Shown here in pieces: positions 1-13,550 of a stretch of 64,000 nt of DNA. The DNA lies in NCBI RefSeq assembly GCF_004027225.2, contig NC_044291.2, forward strand, positions 7,362,707 to 7,426,706, given 5' to 3'. Numbering within the stretch: the stretch's first letter is position 1; each line of letters starts with the position of its first letter. The position numbers and the translations under genes are program-made. Below the pieces are notes generated by a model. That model was not told the origin of the DNA. It saw nothing but the letters and a program-made list of their open reading frames with translations, and did no database searches. Source of the stretch: Strigops habroptila (Eukaryota > Chordata > Aves > Psittaciformes > Psittacidae).

Positions 1-2370
1 CTCACCCTGGATTCTGCTTCTGGCTCTGTCCCTGGGCTTTTGCAGCACGGTGATTCGTTGCTATCATGGAAAGTGCAGTTGGCATTTTTGAAAGGTGCAG
101 GATTGGCAGCTCTAGAAGACTGAAATCCTCTGTTCATCTACTGAATTGGTGCCAGTAGTACCAGCAGTAGGAGCGAGAGAAGAGCAGTGATTCCAGCAGG
201 GGTGGTGAATGACAGCTTTTTTTAACAAATTGAAAAGTAGAAAAAACCAAACCAGAACAACAAAATTCCTTCCATTTAGGGTCAGAAAGTACTGCATTTC
301 TATCTTTTACAATTAAAACTAGTCTGAGTAAGACAACCACACTAAAGAAAACTTCAAAGAAAATAATCTTCAAACTAGAGCTAAAATCAACATTTTTAAA
401 GACAAATAGGGAAAAAAAGTTCCCTTCTCCTACAAAGAGGTCAGAAATCCTGTGCAGTGTTCTGAGGTGACCAAATACATCATTTAACCTTCTCCCCGAG
501 ACTTAAGCCCAACACGTGTCTCCCATTTCCAGGACTACTTAAAGCTAGACCTGACACTTTAAGGATGCTAACCCCCATGTGGGTACTACATGGCCAGTCA
601 CTGGAAGCTGGACTAAGATGAGCAATTCATTGTACATGAACTATTGAAACACCATCAGCTGGTCACAGAGGCTGCAGCTTCCCTTAGAACCCAGACTGAT
701 GACCTCTAGGTCACCTTTCCTACACCTCTCCATATAATGCGGGGTATTTTTCATGACTGACTGGGCAGGCAATGGTGTAGGGGTCCTGACTTAGTAGGTT
801 TAGATGACATAAGCAAAGGGACTTCACCTCTTCAATTACCTGTTAAGGATAATCCTTATTTTAACCTTGCAGCAGGCAAATGTACCGAGATGAGGTGTTC
901 GATATGTGTACTCATGACTTCTTTGGTTTTAGACCCTGCTTTTCAAAAGGTCTTTGTATCAAAGTCGTCTCTTTGTGGTTTCTGTTAAGATGTTCTGGAC
1001 AAACTAAAATGGACTCAGCCCTGTACTCCAACCTCTGTGGCTGGAGAGGTGGGGTGGTTGTTATTAGCAGATCAAGGATATCTACTGACTGTTGCAATCC
1101 AGATTGAAAGCTAACACAGAGACCAGCTCTATGGTATAAAGCCCTTCCTCCTGCCCTTGTAGAGAGATCCTTTCTCTTCTTTGCAGCATCCCAAAGGGGG
1201 AGAAGTGAATTCCAGCAGTTTACAACTCCCAGGGAGAGAATGTTCTGTGATTATCTCCCTCGGTTTCTAGCTGTTCAGATAAATTCTTCCCATGTTAGTA
1301 AGCCTCCCCTGAGGCCTCAGGAGAACAGGTGCTCACTTGACCCAAGTGTCACCTGCACCTAATATATCACATAAGCCTCAGGGGGAAAAACTGCAGCCAA
1401 GGTTTCCCTCCCCACACCCACACAAGGGAGGCCTGGCTCAGCACAACCACAGATGGAGACCTGCATGTGTGCTTGGAACTGCACAGAGCACCCTCTTGAG
1501 AGATGGGATTTGCTTATTGTGCCTCTTAGCCAGCCTGTCCCTGCCATGCCTCAGTGATGAATGGTTCATTGGAAGGCTTGAAGGTATCATGCAAGTCTGT
1601 TTGTCCACTGCAATTTTTGAGGTGTGTATTAAATGTCCTTCTACCAGGTGGCTGTCCACTGACTTTTTTGAAGGCCTCTGGATTCTTATGGCTTTACATT
1701 GCATAGCTAGTACTGCTGGTCTTAGTCATGGAGATGAGCAATCGTCCTGTGATTCTGGTGAATGAGCATTTCCCTGTGGAAGTTGAACAAACATTTTCTT
1801 CAGGGAGTATGTTCTTTCCTGCTGTAGAAAGTCCCAGGTCATCTAGTACCAAGAACTCTTCCTCTGTCCTCTCCCACATAAACCTGAAGTGTGGGTGAAA
1901 AGTGTCACTCAAAGCAGCTTGAATGATGACACATCCAGAGGAAGATAATTCAGCTGGGGAAATGCAGGTCTGAATATGTGATTCTAGAGGGGTGTGTGGG
2001 AATATTATGATGAAAGCAATGAGGCATGTCCTCTGCCCACCATTGGTCCTGGCTGCCCATCATTGGTTTCTGGAGGTGGATTTCAAGAACAGCAAATCCT
2101 ACCTCTTCCTCAGAAGTCGTTGGGAACAGAGATGCTATAAAAAAGTTAGAGGAGATTGCCCCAAATATTAATCGTTGGGGAATGGTAGAAGAGAGAAATG
2201 TCATTTTATCTGAATAATAATGAGACCCACATTACATCATTGCAATAGTTACCCTAAAGCCAAAGCAGCACAGTCATGCAATGAAGGACTTAAAACTTAG
2301 TTTATATTCTGAGCTTGCTCGCTGCAACCCAAACTCAAGGAGCACACATGCTCAGGCTCTCATTTTTGTC
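1..2370. other. Upstream non-coding flank, nothing recognised
   Basis: No coding exon, RNA gene or clear repeat was recognised here. The open frames are short, lack homology I can see, and are not flanked by convincing splice sites. The stretch lies more than 16 kb upstream of the inferred BRINP1 promoter. Confidence 0.5.
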
Positions 2371-2470
2371 CATACCTAATTATGTGTGTTAATTATTTAG
2401 CAGGCTATTAATTATTTTGCTAATTATTGAGACTCTGCATGTGACTGGCCATTCCAAACTATGTACAACA
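2371..2470. promoter_or_regulatory. Candidate conserved element with four TAATTA homeodomain cores
   Basis: Four TAATTA cores are seen at 2377-2382, 2390-2395, 2409-2414 and 2421-2426, spaced 12 to 19 bases apart, followed by a less AT-rich stretch. TAATTA is the shared core for many homeodomain factors. The density is high, but AT-rich DNA produces such cores by chance, so enhancer function is only inferred. It lies about 16.5 kb upstream of the BRINP1 promoter. Confidence 0.3.
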
Positions 2471-5400
2471 TGGCTTGATTTCACGCTTCATGCCACGTTT
2501 ATGCCAAAGTCAGAAAGGCTTATTTTGTCATGATTAGAGAGCTATGTAGAGAGGCAATTGTGGAACAGTTGTTCAACACAAGGTTCCTGGGAATCTCAGC
2601 TGGAATTTCTAAGTAGCCAGCAATTTGTGTTCGCTTCCAGGCTATGTGAAGCTGAACAGTGATGTTGGGCTGAATGTAATGTTACACGAGGACTTGCATA
2701 AACTTTCTGTGAGCCTCTAGTTGCAAGTGTTTGGGAACCATCATCTAATATGGGAAGAGGTTTGACAGGACCTTATAATTGAAGTGACCAGTTGCTGCAC
2801 AGTAATGATCAGTTTGTGAACATCTCTGAGCATCTGTTAGAGGAGTCTGCGTTGTGATGGTTTTGCACAACAAAGATGCTTCGGAAAATGAAAATCTGTT
2901 CATGGAATACTCTGGCAGCAGCAAAAGAGTTATATATGGCTTGTAAATTCTTCACCCAGCTCCAAGACTAACAAACTTCTTGCAGGGAGGGGGGAAAAAG
3001 TGGGGGATGTACACGTAGAAACATGAGTAAATGGGAATCACTCCATTTACTTAAACTCAAGTGGTGAGCAAATAGAAGCAGATAAGAAATGCATTCATGC
3101 TTTTGGAAGGCTTCAGGTCAGTCTTTCTGAGTGGCTGTTAGTAATTTACTTCTCTGCCTCATTTCCCATGTCTTGGTTCATAATGATACTCATTCAAGGC
3201 TGGACATACTTTCAGGGGGTGGGATGGGAAAAGAGGAAGCACAGAGAATGGAGATAGCCTTTTGTCTGTGTCCTCATCATGCGCATTGGGGAACTGGAGA
3301 ACGGACAGCCAGCACAGAGTATGGGTGGAAAATGCACTGAGAATCCCTTTCCCATGATTCTCCATTCACTCCCGTTACTAAGGCACAGGAAAAATACAGT
3401 CCTCTGTTGTGGAGGTACAAGTCAGTGGGTGTTTTCCCCTGTAGAAGACTGAAACTTTTCCTGAGGGCCACCTGTAGAGCAAAGCTTCCCCATTCCAGCC
3501 ATCTGGAATCACTGAATGCAGGCTCTGCATTGGTTTTATTTATTTCTCTGTTTGCTGTAACCAATTAAACAAAAGCTTACTCAGTCCATAAAGAGCAATA
3601 GCCTGGGGAGTGTGGGAGGGAGAGGCATTGCAATGAGGCATTTTATCTTTGACATACACTCCTGGGCAGAGGATTGAAGGTCAATGCATGCACATCATAC
3701 TGGGCTGATTGCAGTGTTGACAACCATTCAGTTAGTTTTATGAAATTATCAATAGATCTGGGATTGCAAAATCTAATCAAAGCTTAGGAAATACAGTGGG
3801 TGGAAAAGCCAGTTGGGCTGGATTGTTCTTTGCATCTGGCTCTGTGGGAGGGGTGTCTCCAAGCACTGTGCAGCTACCTGGGGTGGGGTTAATGCCACTA
3901 TCCCTCCTACAGCCTTTACTATCAGATGCCTTACTTAGCTGACAGGTCATCCTGTCCATTTGTAGTCAAAGGGCACAAATTTATTCACCTGCTGCTGAAA
4001 TGACATAGGATTGTAAGCATATCAATGTTATGAAGATACTCAGATTTGGCTCTGGGTGAAAGATTTACATATCACAAAAGGAGTTTCTGGCAACCTTTTA
4101 AAATAATTAAAAGTATCTGGATATTGGCAAATCCATATCTCCAAGAAAGCAGTACAAAGTTCATCTCGTGACAGTCATTTTTTAGGGACCTTCAATGAAT
4201 CATAGCGAAAAGGAAGCCACCACCTCCGAAATCGGGGAATGCTGGGAATGCTCAGCAGTGTTTGCTGGAGCCTAAGAATGGAGTCAGAAAGCAGGGAGGA
4301 ACAAATGTGAGGGAAAATCTGAGATCTTGTATTACTTGCAAGACTTACCAAAAGGCATCCTGACAAAATGAGGACAAAAAGGACTTCAGTAATGTGCACT
4401 GATATAATTTTAACCAGGTTGTTATAAATCTCATAGCAATTACTTTCTGAAAGACCCAGATCCAGGTGTCATATTATAATTCAGATAGTTCATCTTTTAC
4501 CTACTTACTATAAGAATCAAGTTTTCAGTTTTCCTAGCAGAAAAACCCTACAAAATGCCTCTTCTGACCATTCTGAAGGATCTGAAAATAGAAGGCAAAT
4601 AAAAGATCCTTTCCTGTCTAAGTTAGTTTTGTATTTCACAGAAAGCACCTTAGACAGATTGGAGAGAAAAATGTTGCAATTCTTTAAATACTTGAACTTA
4701 TCAGTACTGAACAACATAGAACTGGTGTCAATGCATGGATTTCCTCCTGGAGCTTTCCCTTCTGAAGGCTGAAGAGAGCTGCTACATGACTATTCTTTTT
4801 CTTGCAGGAGATACTATTTTCTAGCTCTCTCTACTATTTTCTAATCTTAGCACACACTATTTCCCTTTCAATGCCTTTGCTCTGTCACTGGAAGTGCAGT
4901 GGTCAGAGAAATGATGCAGGAGTTGGAATCCAGCATTAAACAACCGTTAAGTAAAAGAACAATGGCAAAACAATGCTATATCTATACTTTTGTAAGCATT
5001 CCTGCACAACTCAGCCTTCCAAAGCTGGTAAGCAGACAAGATCCAGTGTGCCAGGTGGGGTGATAGCAATGTTTCTGCCTGCTCTAACCTTCAGAAAGAA
5101 CACCCATTAAGAAGCCTTAGGAACATTCTCCTTGTTTCATGTAGCAACTGATGAAATTACTCCAGTGAAAAATCAGGAAGACGTTACCATTAACTGCAAT
5201 AGGAGAGCAATTTGGAATTCTTACAAAGACCAAGGCTCTGTTGTTCTAAGGGATATTCAGATACATAAGTAGAGACGTACCTGCTCTGAGATTCATGTCT
5301 GAATAGTCAGAAGAATTTTTGGAATCCAGAATATTCTAAAATGAAGAGTCTGTTCTCCAAGGTAACAATAATGACTTAAGAATACAAGAATTTAAATCAA

Positions 5401-7744
5401 CACTAATGCAGGGATTTGGAGCAGTGGAATGTGCCTTTTCTTTTCTATGTAAGATTCGTATCCTTCTACTGATGTACCAAGGTATGAAACGACTATTTTT
5501 TTGCCAAATGAAGGAATCAATTCTCATGTAATCAAAATGAAGCAAATAGACAAAGCCTTGGCATTATGAACCTTAAGTAAGCTGAAGTTCCATGTACTAT
5601 GGAGCTTATAATGAAAACTTGGACTGTAATAAAAGCTCTTCTCTGAAATAAAGGAGTGGGGAAATGGGAGACAGGGGTTTTTGCCAGTCCTCTGCTTTGT
5701 GAAAGTGAAGGTAACTGCTCAGAGACTCGCTGCGGGTTGCCCAAGAGGTGGAGCTGTGATGATTAGAACTGATACCTGTGTCCGCCTTCACAGCCTGGTT
5801 TCTAAGCCTCTCTGGTACCCTACCTCCAGTTGGAAGAAAATGCCTGAATCAGTTAGGTCCCACTACTTTATTTCCAAGACCATAGTTCTTTTCAAATGGT
5901 AGTAGAGAACTGAAAGAGATTATCCCATGTCCTCTCCTGATCTGGCTGAGGTGAGTCTAGCAAGCAAATGTATTTCCACTCCTTTTAAAATGCTTTATAG
6001 TTTAATAAAATGGAAAATCAAATTGCAAGAGAATGAAATTATTTTCATAAACATTGTGGGCAAAGGGGTCCTTTGGATGAAGGTGCTTTTATCTGTGTTT
6101 TTGAATCTTCAGGCTGCCCTAAATGCATGTAATAACAGTAAGTCATTCACAACAAGCACATTCTCACAGAATTACTGTATTAAACAACTGTGTTAAACTG
6201 GTGGGGAATGAAGGTATATCTCTCTTTATTACCCCTGCAAACAGAACAGGAGCTGATTGGTAGAACCTGGCCTTGCTGCCATGGATAGATAAGGTCTAAG
6301 CCTATGGAGGTCAGCTCAGCAGTCATCACTACTCAAAGGCACTGTCCTGCAGTCACACCACTGCAGGTGAAGGGATGGGGATAAATGGTGATATTTAGGG
6401 AGCCATGCTAGTGGAAGGAGCTTAGCTTATTTTTTTAATGGTAGAGATTTACTTATACATACAAGTCAAACTGGAGAGCTGTGGGGATGAGGTTTCCCTT
6501 TGAATCAGAAATGTTAAATCCTCAGTCAACAGTCTCTGTGCAATTTGTACTTTTACCAAGGTCAGGCTTTGGCTAAAACTGAAGTGACTTTTTATTGTCA
6601 TGTAATAACCAGAGAGCACTGAATGAGCTGGTGATGATGGGGTGGAACTGCTGTCCTGAGAGCCCCTCTCCTTGTCCTGTCTCAATTTACTTCCATAACG
6701 CTGCCTGCAAGGGAAGGGGCTATGACTGTAGATATAGAATGTGCTCCAGGAGCAAAACATGGTCATTCCTCAATGCCAGCCCCTGCCTGGGATTTGGAGA
6801 GAGGAAATGGATAGAAATCATACTGCAGTCCCAATATCTGCATTGCTTTTTGTGTCAAAGAGCATGGGGACTGAGGGGTGTTTTTCCATTCACTATACCT
6901 ACCTTCAGTATCACTTGATAGGACAGAGTTGAGCACAGGGAATGGGAAGAGTAAGAAAACCATAAGGCTGATCCAATGTCCCTTCCTACAAATTCTGCTT
7001 CAAGGAGTGCTCTGACAGAGACCCCACGGAGATCATGCAAGGGCTAAGTAAGACCAAGTCAGAGTACCAGACTCTGACCTCCTGGACTCATCTGCACATC
7101 CCTTGATGCTAGATAGGAAGATTCTTTCTCTTTGTTTTTACTGTAAGTAAATCCCATAGCTGAGAAGTTTTGTTGAAACAAAAGCCTTTTTCGTGTAAAG
7201 TTTGGTGTTGAAAGACTGACATTTTTGAACTAAAACCCATTGCATTAGGGGATGAACATCCATCTCTATTCTGTAGATATTGGTCAGTTTGTATGTGAGA
7301 AGCGCTGAGAGGAACGTTTTGTCTCCTGTGAATATGGCCTGTTTGGGGAAACCATGTTTTTGATGGATTCCCCTGAACCCCTCTATTATTAGAGATGTTT
7401 CTCCATTTGGACTCCAAGGGGTGGAAAAGTTTATCATAAATAGCCGGAAGCAGATATATCATCATGTGGTGGAAATACTTCTCTCCATGTTGAGAACTTC
7501 AGTGAAATTTTGGTGGAGAATGATTTGGAATTTCTCGTTTTCCTTTAAGTTGTAAAACCTTTGCTAGCAGACCCTCTAAAGAGACACTGGCAGAGTTGAG
7601 GTGGTGAAAATCAGAACAACCAGTCACCTCTAGGGCCTCTAGACTTCCTTTACACACAGAACTATGTCAGCTAATTCTTCACTTATTTCTGATGATATGA
7701 AGTCATGGGTTTTGAGGCACTATGGACTGAAAGCTTCCAACAGA
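2471..7744. other. Upstream non-coding flank, nothing recognised
   Basis: Read on both strands without finding a coding exon, RNA gene, recent transposon or tandem array. The open frames are short and unrelated to each other. Confidence 0.5.
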
Positions 7745-7915
7745 AGGAGGTTGATCTGGGCGTTAGGAAACAGGATTTCTATTTTGGAAGCAACAGTTTA
7801 ATCTGCTCTCTGGACATGTCACTTCTATGTCACTTCACAACATGTCCCATCAGTCTGTCAGGTTCTCATCTATAAAAATAAGAATATTTCCACCTTATCC
7901 TAAATGTGTTATGAA
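7745..7915 (+). repeat. MIR-like ancient SINE remnant
   Basis: A decayed core resembling the MIR family is seen: a segment like 'ctgctctctggacatgtcactt' type MIR core, then a 'ttctcatctataaaaat' stretch matching the usual 'cccatctgtaaaatgg' block, then an AT-rich tail. MIR elements are tRNA-derived SINEs shared by amniotes. The order of blocks supports + orientation. Divergence is high, so the borders are approximate. Confidence 0.45.
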
Positions 7916-8229
7916 ATAAATCTAGAAGATTGAGGCTTTCTGTCTCCATGCATGCACAGAGGCATATACCTACACTCCCTTCTCCCTTTCCACAGAGCTG
8001 TTGTTTCATTTGAACAGCACAATCACAGCTTTTAAGAGGCAAAAGTGCTGGCTTATCCCTGAACCTTCTTTTCTCTTTGCTGTGCAAAATAACATTCTAA
8101 AGATGACACACGTTTCTGCCACCAGACAGCAGTTTCATGGTGCTGTCTGTAGCTGAGGCACATCGTGGTTGAATGTGACTGCGAATAAGCTCATCAAAAG
8201 AGGAGTTTGTCAACAAAGATCTGAATCCA

Positions 8230-8294
8230 GTGAGTACATGGGTATAGTTATATGTAATGTGAGTACAGTTATATGTAATAAGGTTATATGTAAT
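8230..8294. repeat. Short imperfect tandem repeat (about 2.5 copies)
   Basis: Two units begin with gtgagtac and end with agttatatgtaat (8230-8258 and 8259-8279). A third, partial copy carrying ggttatatgtaat follows at 8282-8294. The first unit is 8 bases longer. This looks like a local duplication in AT-rich DNA, with no sign of function. Confidence 0.75.
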
Positions 8295-8464
8295 AAATAA
8301 TGCTCAAATATGTCTTAATTATAATTTCTATTTGAGCCTGAAGAATGATAATATGATATATAAGAATATATGACTATGCATAAGAATGATAATAATATCT
8401 TTTGGCCTAAACATAGATGTGTCTCTTCTAGTCTGTAACAAGATTGTTTCTTTCTGTGTGGAGA

Positions 8465-8625
8465 ACACAAAGTCTGAGATTACAGAACTGGGCTGGAAAA
8501 GCTAAAATCTATTCCAGTGATCCATTGGGCAATTCTGATTAATGCTCTGACATGTCTTGCTTTAGTTTCCCTACCTGCAGAAGGAATATAGAAAGTGTCT
8601 CATTAAAGTGAAGCTAAACTTATGT
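8465..8625 (+). repeat. Possible MIR-like SINE remnant
   Basis: The block 'gctttagtttccctacctg' corresponds to the MIR 'cctcagtttccccatctg' segment and is preceded by a weak match to the SINE body. The copy is very diverged and its ends are uncertain. Confidence 0.35.
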
Positions 8626-8724
8626 TTAAATGCCTTCAGAGGTCTTTGGAGCTATAGAAAGCAGCTAAGTGCACATCTATGCACATTCTGACATACAGTA
8701 CCCTACACCAAAAGAGGTTGTAAC

Positions 8725-8820
8725 AGAATACTTTGCCCAGTCAGAGGATTTGAATCTATCTCACCTTCAGCATCAGAGTCAGAACAACCCAATGTCCTAA
8801 CATACTGCTAGTCTAAAAGT
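8725..8820 (-). repeat. Possible tRNA-derived SINE remnant
   Basis: A stretch with 'aggatttgaatctatctc' followed by 'gcatcagagtcag' and 'caatgtcctaacatactgc' resembles the reverse complement of the tRNA-like head (B-box region) of old amniote SINEs. It is not an intact tRNA gene: no cloverleaf could be drawn. Confidence 0.35.
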
Positions 8821-8829
8821 CCAGGGAGC

Positions 8830-10279
8830 TTCTTACCCTGTCACCGAAGGGAACCTCAGGGTGCTGTGAACATAGAAGTGGGATCACTTGGAGTTATCTT
8901 GTATACAATTCCCCACTTACCACTTCATTGGTGAGTGTGCTGACTGGGAGTTTTGTCTATAGGTCGTATTAGAAACCCACTTGAAATTGATAGGAGTCTT
9001 TCCTTTTGGCATGCAGGATTTGAATGCGATAGTTTGTAAGGCTGCTTGGGCCTCGCTGGGATGAAAGGCACTGTACTGAAATGTAATGCAAAAAAGCTCC
9101 TCCTTCCACACATTCCTATTTACATGAATATAGGTACATTCGCCTACTTTAGTACACTGAAATGAATATCTGCCATAAGAAGAAAGCTTATCAAATCCTA
9201 AACACTGTACAGCCTTCTGTTTAGATGCAAAAACTTACTGAGCAGCAGCAAAGAGAATTAAACCCAACAGAGGAAGACAGACTCATTAAAAAGAGTTATA
9301 ACAAATCAGTTATCAGCCATTTAAAGAATAAACTTGTTAGAATAAACCTGTTAAATAAATCTTCAGCAAAGCTAATTAGGTTGGTGTTACACTAGCACAA
9401 TGGCTCCCTTCTTCCATAGAAGACTTAACGGTGGCATAAGCCTGTTAAAGGAATACATGAAGTATACAATAAGCCAGCTATTTAAAGGATACCTCAGTCA
9501 GTTCATTCTCTAAATCTGACCTACCTACAAATTTTCCCTGGTGAAAAATATCTTCTAGGCTCCAAATGCCTATTGAAAACCCTGGCTGGTGTACCCTCTC
9601 CTTTGTGAGAGACACAGCCGTGGATGTGCCCCTTTTGCCAAACAAAGGGACTGGTGATGGCTGTGGAAGAGCTGCGTGACTGAGGGGTTTTTGTTTTCCT
9701 TTGTCATATACTCAAGGTGCAGATTAACCAACTGAACCTATTCTCAGAGCTGTAATGGCAGGATTGATCAGCTATTGGTGAAGCAGCAAGCAAAGAAAGA
9801 GAATAAAAATAATTACTTTGCCTCTATATAGTGGATTTTCTCAGGGCATGTGTAAGGATGGATGATTTGGAGATGAAGAGATGTTTAACTGAGGCTTGGA
9901 ATACCTGGGTTTGTCCCAGTTCTGCCTCCGGTTTTGTGTAAAACATACTCTTTCTATATCTCTCAAACAGGATGACTGCTGGCTCCTTTTGATTTCACCT
10001 GTTGTGATACTGAAGTCTGGGATGTGAGCCTTACAACTTCCCTCATGATGAGCTACAAAGTCAAATGAGGCTTTGGTAGAGTGTGTTAGCATTCCTGGAG
10101 CAGCTTAATGTGGGCAACTGCAAGAGTGGAGATGTAGGAGCAAACCACAGTGCTCTCGGTACTAACATTTCCCACAAATACCTTAGTATGTTGCTACCAT
10201 CATTCCTTCATGCTGCTGTGTAGACAAGAAGCTGGGTGGGTAACTGTAGTTAGCTCAGTTCTGGCTTCTAGGTGAAAGT
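8830..10279. other. Non-coding flank, nothing recognised
   Basis: AT-rich sequence with short open frames only. No repeat family or exon was identified. Confidence 0.5.
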
Positions 10280-10445
10280 TATACAAACAATAATCCTGAC
10301 AAGATGAGAGCACGAGGCTGGTGTATTATCACTCGTATTGCACAGATGGAAGCAGAAGCAAAGCAAGTGATCCCCTTGAGATTATGTGGCCATCCAGCAG
10401 CAGAGCCAAAAATAGAACCCAGGTGTCTAAGTTGGTCCTGCACAT
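10280..10445 (-). repeat. MIR-like SINE remnant
   Basis: Blocks follow in the order expected for a minus-strand MIR: 'cacagatggaagcagaagc', an 'agtgatccccttgagatt' region equivalent to 'aagtgacttgcccaaggtc', 'cagcagcagagccaaaaa', 'tagaacccaggtgtctaag', and a C-rich tRNA-like end. The match covers most of the element, so this is one of the better-preserved old SINEs here. Confidence 0.6.
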
Positions 10446-13400
10446 TTTATGCAACAGATCACTCCCTCCAGAGGTGAACTGGGAGATTTTCCTCAAGTAA
10501 TATGGGAAGAGTTAAATGCTGACTACCTTGGAGGGAAACCAGCTAAAATTAGCAGGGAAAGAAGTGTTTATTTCTGGAGAAGGTGTCACAAGCCAAAGAG
10601 AAGCTTGAAAATGAGAACTGAACACTACAAAAAGAAATGCTTGACAGCCACAGCTCTTTCAGTTGCCTTGAGTGTCTGTGTGCAGAATTTGTCTCTGGCA
10701 AGCATAAAACAGTGTCAGCTCTAAAGCCCAGGATATGAGTGTACTGTAACAGCACTGGGACATTGGGGATGGCAGTGCTCTAGGGGAGATTTCTGGGCTG
10801 GCTCAGAGCTGCCATGGACAAATGGATACCAAGAGGGGAAAAGATGAGAAATCAGAACCTGCAGGATCCCCCAGACTGAATTTCTGCTTAATGTTCAACC
10901 CACTTCTGCAGAAATGCAGGAAATTAAGTGTTTGGTATGGAAAGCTGGAACATGCTGGTATCAGAGCGTGTCTGGACAGCAGGAGGTGCAGAAGCACGTA
11001 GGCGAAGTTCATTGTTGGCAATATTACCATTAGCAGGGAAACATAGCAGCTGAGTTCAGGACTGCTTAGGGAGAGATGTGCATACACAGAGTAAGTAGCA
11101 GTCTTTGCTTTGGGAAGCATCCAAATAAAATAAACAAGATGGAGTTTTTATACACACTCTTTAACATGCTGCTTGGGAAACTGTGGCGTAAAAGCTACAT
11201 TTACACCGTCTAGCAGCTGTGTTTCACACTACATGCTAAGATCTTGGTGTTAGGCACCTGCACAGAGTATGCTATGGCTTGTTCTTAGTTTATTTGACTG
11301 TGTTTCTAGAAACAGATTGAACTTTCCTGCTCTGACCACTAACCAGAATAGCCTGAGAGGCTGTTTAGGCAGAGAGTTTTTGTAAAGCACTTTGGTGTGT
11401 GCCTTTCAATGTAGCTCCTGAAAATCGATCGCATCAACTTTTTCTTAACAAGATGAAAAGTCACTATTGTATGTGAGAAATAACGTTGCTCAAGGCATGT
11501 GGTTACTGCATGGTAACAATAACCTCACTTCTCAGGGTGCCGGTATGCACCAGCTATCAACCTTGTGACTCACTGCATACCTGAGGCAAAGTGCAGTTAT
11601 CTCAGAGTAGCAGCATGCTCTAAAACATGTCATTCCTTAGTGCTTCAAATTCAAATTTTCTCACAAATAAATAATACATGATACCCAGGAGGAAAGGGGA
11701 AGGGAGGGGGAATTACTTACTCTTCTTTTAGTATTCAATACTTAACAGATATATAATTTTGTCCAAAGATAATGGTGATAGTCCATTCTGAGCTAGACTA
11801 CTGTTGATGGAAGAAGTGCAGTGTGGTTTTATGAATATGTTGTAACGTGCCAGACTCCCTTCCCTGATGATTTGGATCCTTGGGATCCAGTAAATGGAAT
11901 TTACCTGCTTTGTTGTGTGGCAGATATTCAGGTGGCTTGAGCGTTATTTATAATGCAAAGAGAAAAAGACAAAGCCATCCCTTCCAGAAGCTGAAAAAAA
12001 TTGCTCATACAATTACAATATATCAGCATCAGTCTAACAGTCATGCAGTCAGATGTGCATACATGTTATGAATTGATTTGATGCTGTGGGTGGTACAGTT
12101 ATTCTGTATCAACATCCGATCATGCAACCTTAGCACAGCCCTGTTAGATGTGCACTGGCTTCTCTTGGGTAAATTGGAAAAGAAGCACTGACCTTCTAAC
12201 TCTCATTGGCATGCTTCAGAATTAGTTTAGACTATGGATGACAGTGGCTGTCCGCCTCCTCCAGCATCCCCTGTTAAAAGACTGTGAGATCTTTCTCATG
12301 CCTGCTTCACAAACATCAGGAGATATCAGTGGCCCTTGCTTTGCCATCTCCTTTGCAATGAACATTTCTGGGGCTCTGGGAAATATGAAGCAGATGCAAG
12401 AACATAGATATGTTGGAGTGAGAAATAAGGGGGGGGGGAAGCTCAATTGAACATTCTATTCCCCTCATTTGACTGCGTGGGTTTCAACTATGAACACTTT
12501 TTTGAGTGGTCTGAAGTGCTGAGTGATTGCAGATAGAAGCAGAGCGAGGCTTGAAGCCTTCTGTGCAGTGTACAGCTCATGATGGGTTGGGAGTTACAAG
12601 TAGTTCCCCTTTGAAAGCCTTAGTCCAAGTTCAGAAGGAAACTGAGCTGCAGGTGATGAATACTGATGACTTGTACTTGGTACCAGACAATAGTAACAAT
12701 AGTGAATATGAAAGACTGCTAATAAAGAGGATGGTTTGTGCCTAAGATGGGAAAATCAGCAGATATATGTTCATTTGGTTGATTTTTGTGCACCTCAGCA
12801 AGCTCTAGAGGAAAATATTCAACTCCTTTAGCTTCCTCCCTCTCAAATTTAGGAATTCAGTCTAAGCTGCTAATTTTGTTCCCTTGAGAGTCAACATAGA
12901 GTGAATTTCAGAAGGAAATTCATCCCATGTCAGAGATAGTGTTTGATGTAACAGAAAGATGACATTTGTAGAGTTGAAATTACCCCTTTTTGTTAACTGG
13001 AAAGAACACTTAGACAAATACCTGAAACCCAATGCCCGGACTGTTCTAATTCCTCATGAATTTAATGGATCACATAATTTTGCATCAGTTAGCTTTGGTC
13101 AGGACCCTTCACGTCAATGACAGTTGGGAAGCAACCTTCTGAGCTGCGAAGAAATCAGTTCTCACTGCTCTTTCTGCCCACTACCTTTTCCTTATAGTGG
13201 CTGCTGTCTATTTTAAATCTCCAATGAGGCACAAACCACTATTACTACTTTTTCGCAAGACATCTGCTTCCTACCCAAGACCAGTAGGAAAAATACTTAA
13301 AAAGCTAATTGGAAAGCTAGATCTCAGGAGACTGAAAATCTCATTCTGCAATCCCTAGGAGCTTGCACTGCTCAGAACAAGTATCCTGAAAAGTGAGCGC

Positions 13401-13550
13401 CTAGGACAGCTCAAGTTCAATTTTGAAGATGTGGCATTTCTTTTATTGGTTTGATGCTGGAAAGGGATTTACCTCAGAAGATAAACTTGGGATATGTCAA
13501 TTGAGGAGCAGTGCAAAGATGGAGAAGTATTTCTTTGGGAAGTTTAGTGA
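10446..13550. other. Non-coding flank; G10 run, otherwise nothing recognised
   Basis: A run of ten G is present at 12429-12438. The rest shows no coding exon or recognised repeat. The sequence just before 13551 is unrelated to CR1, which marks the 5' truncation point of the following element. Confidence 0.5.

Noticed and set aside
8735..8815. Possible tRNA gene
   Set aside because: There is a B-box-like stretch only. No cloverleaf, A box at the right distance or terminator was found; an old SINE head explains it better.
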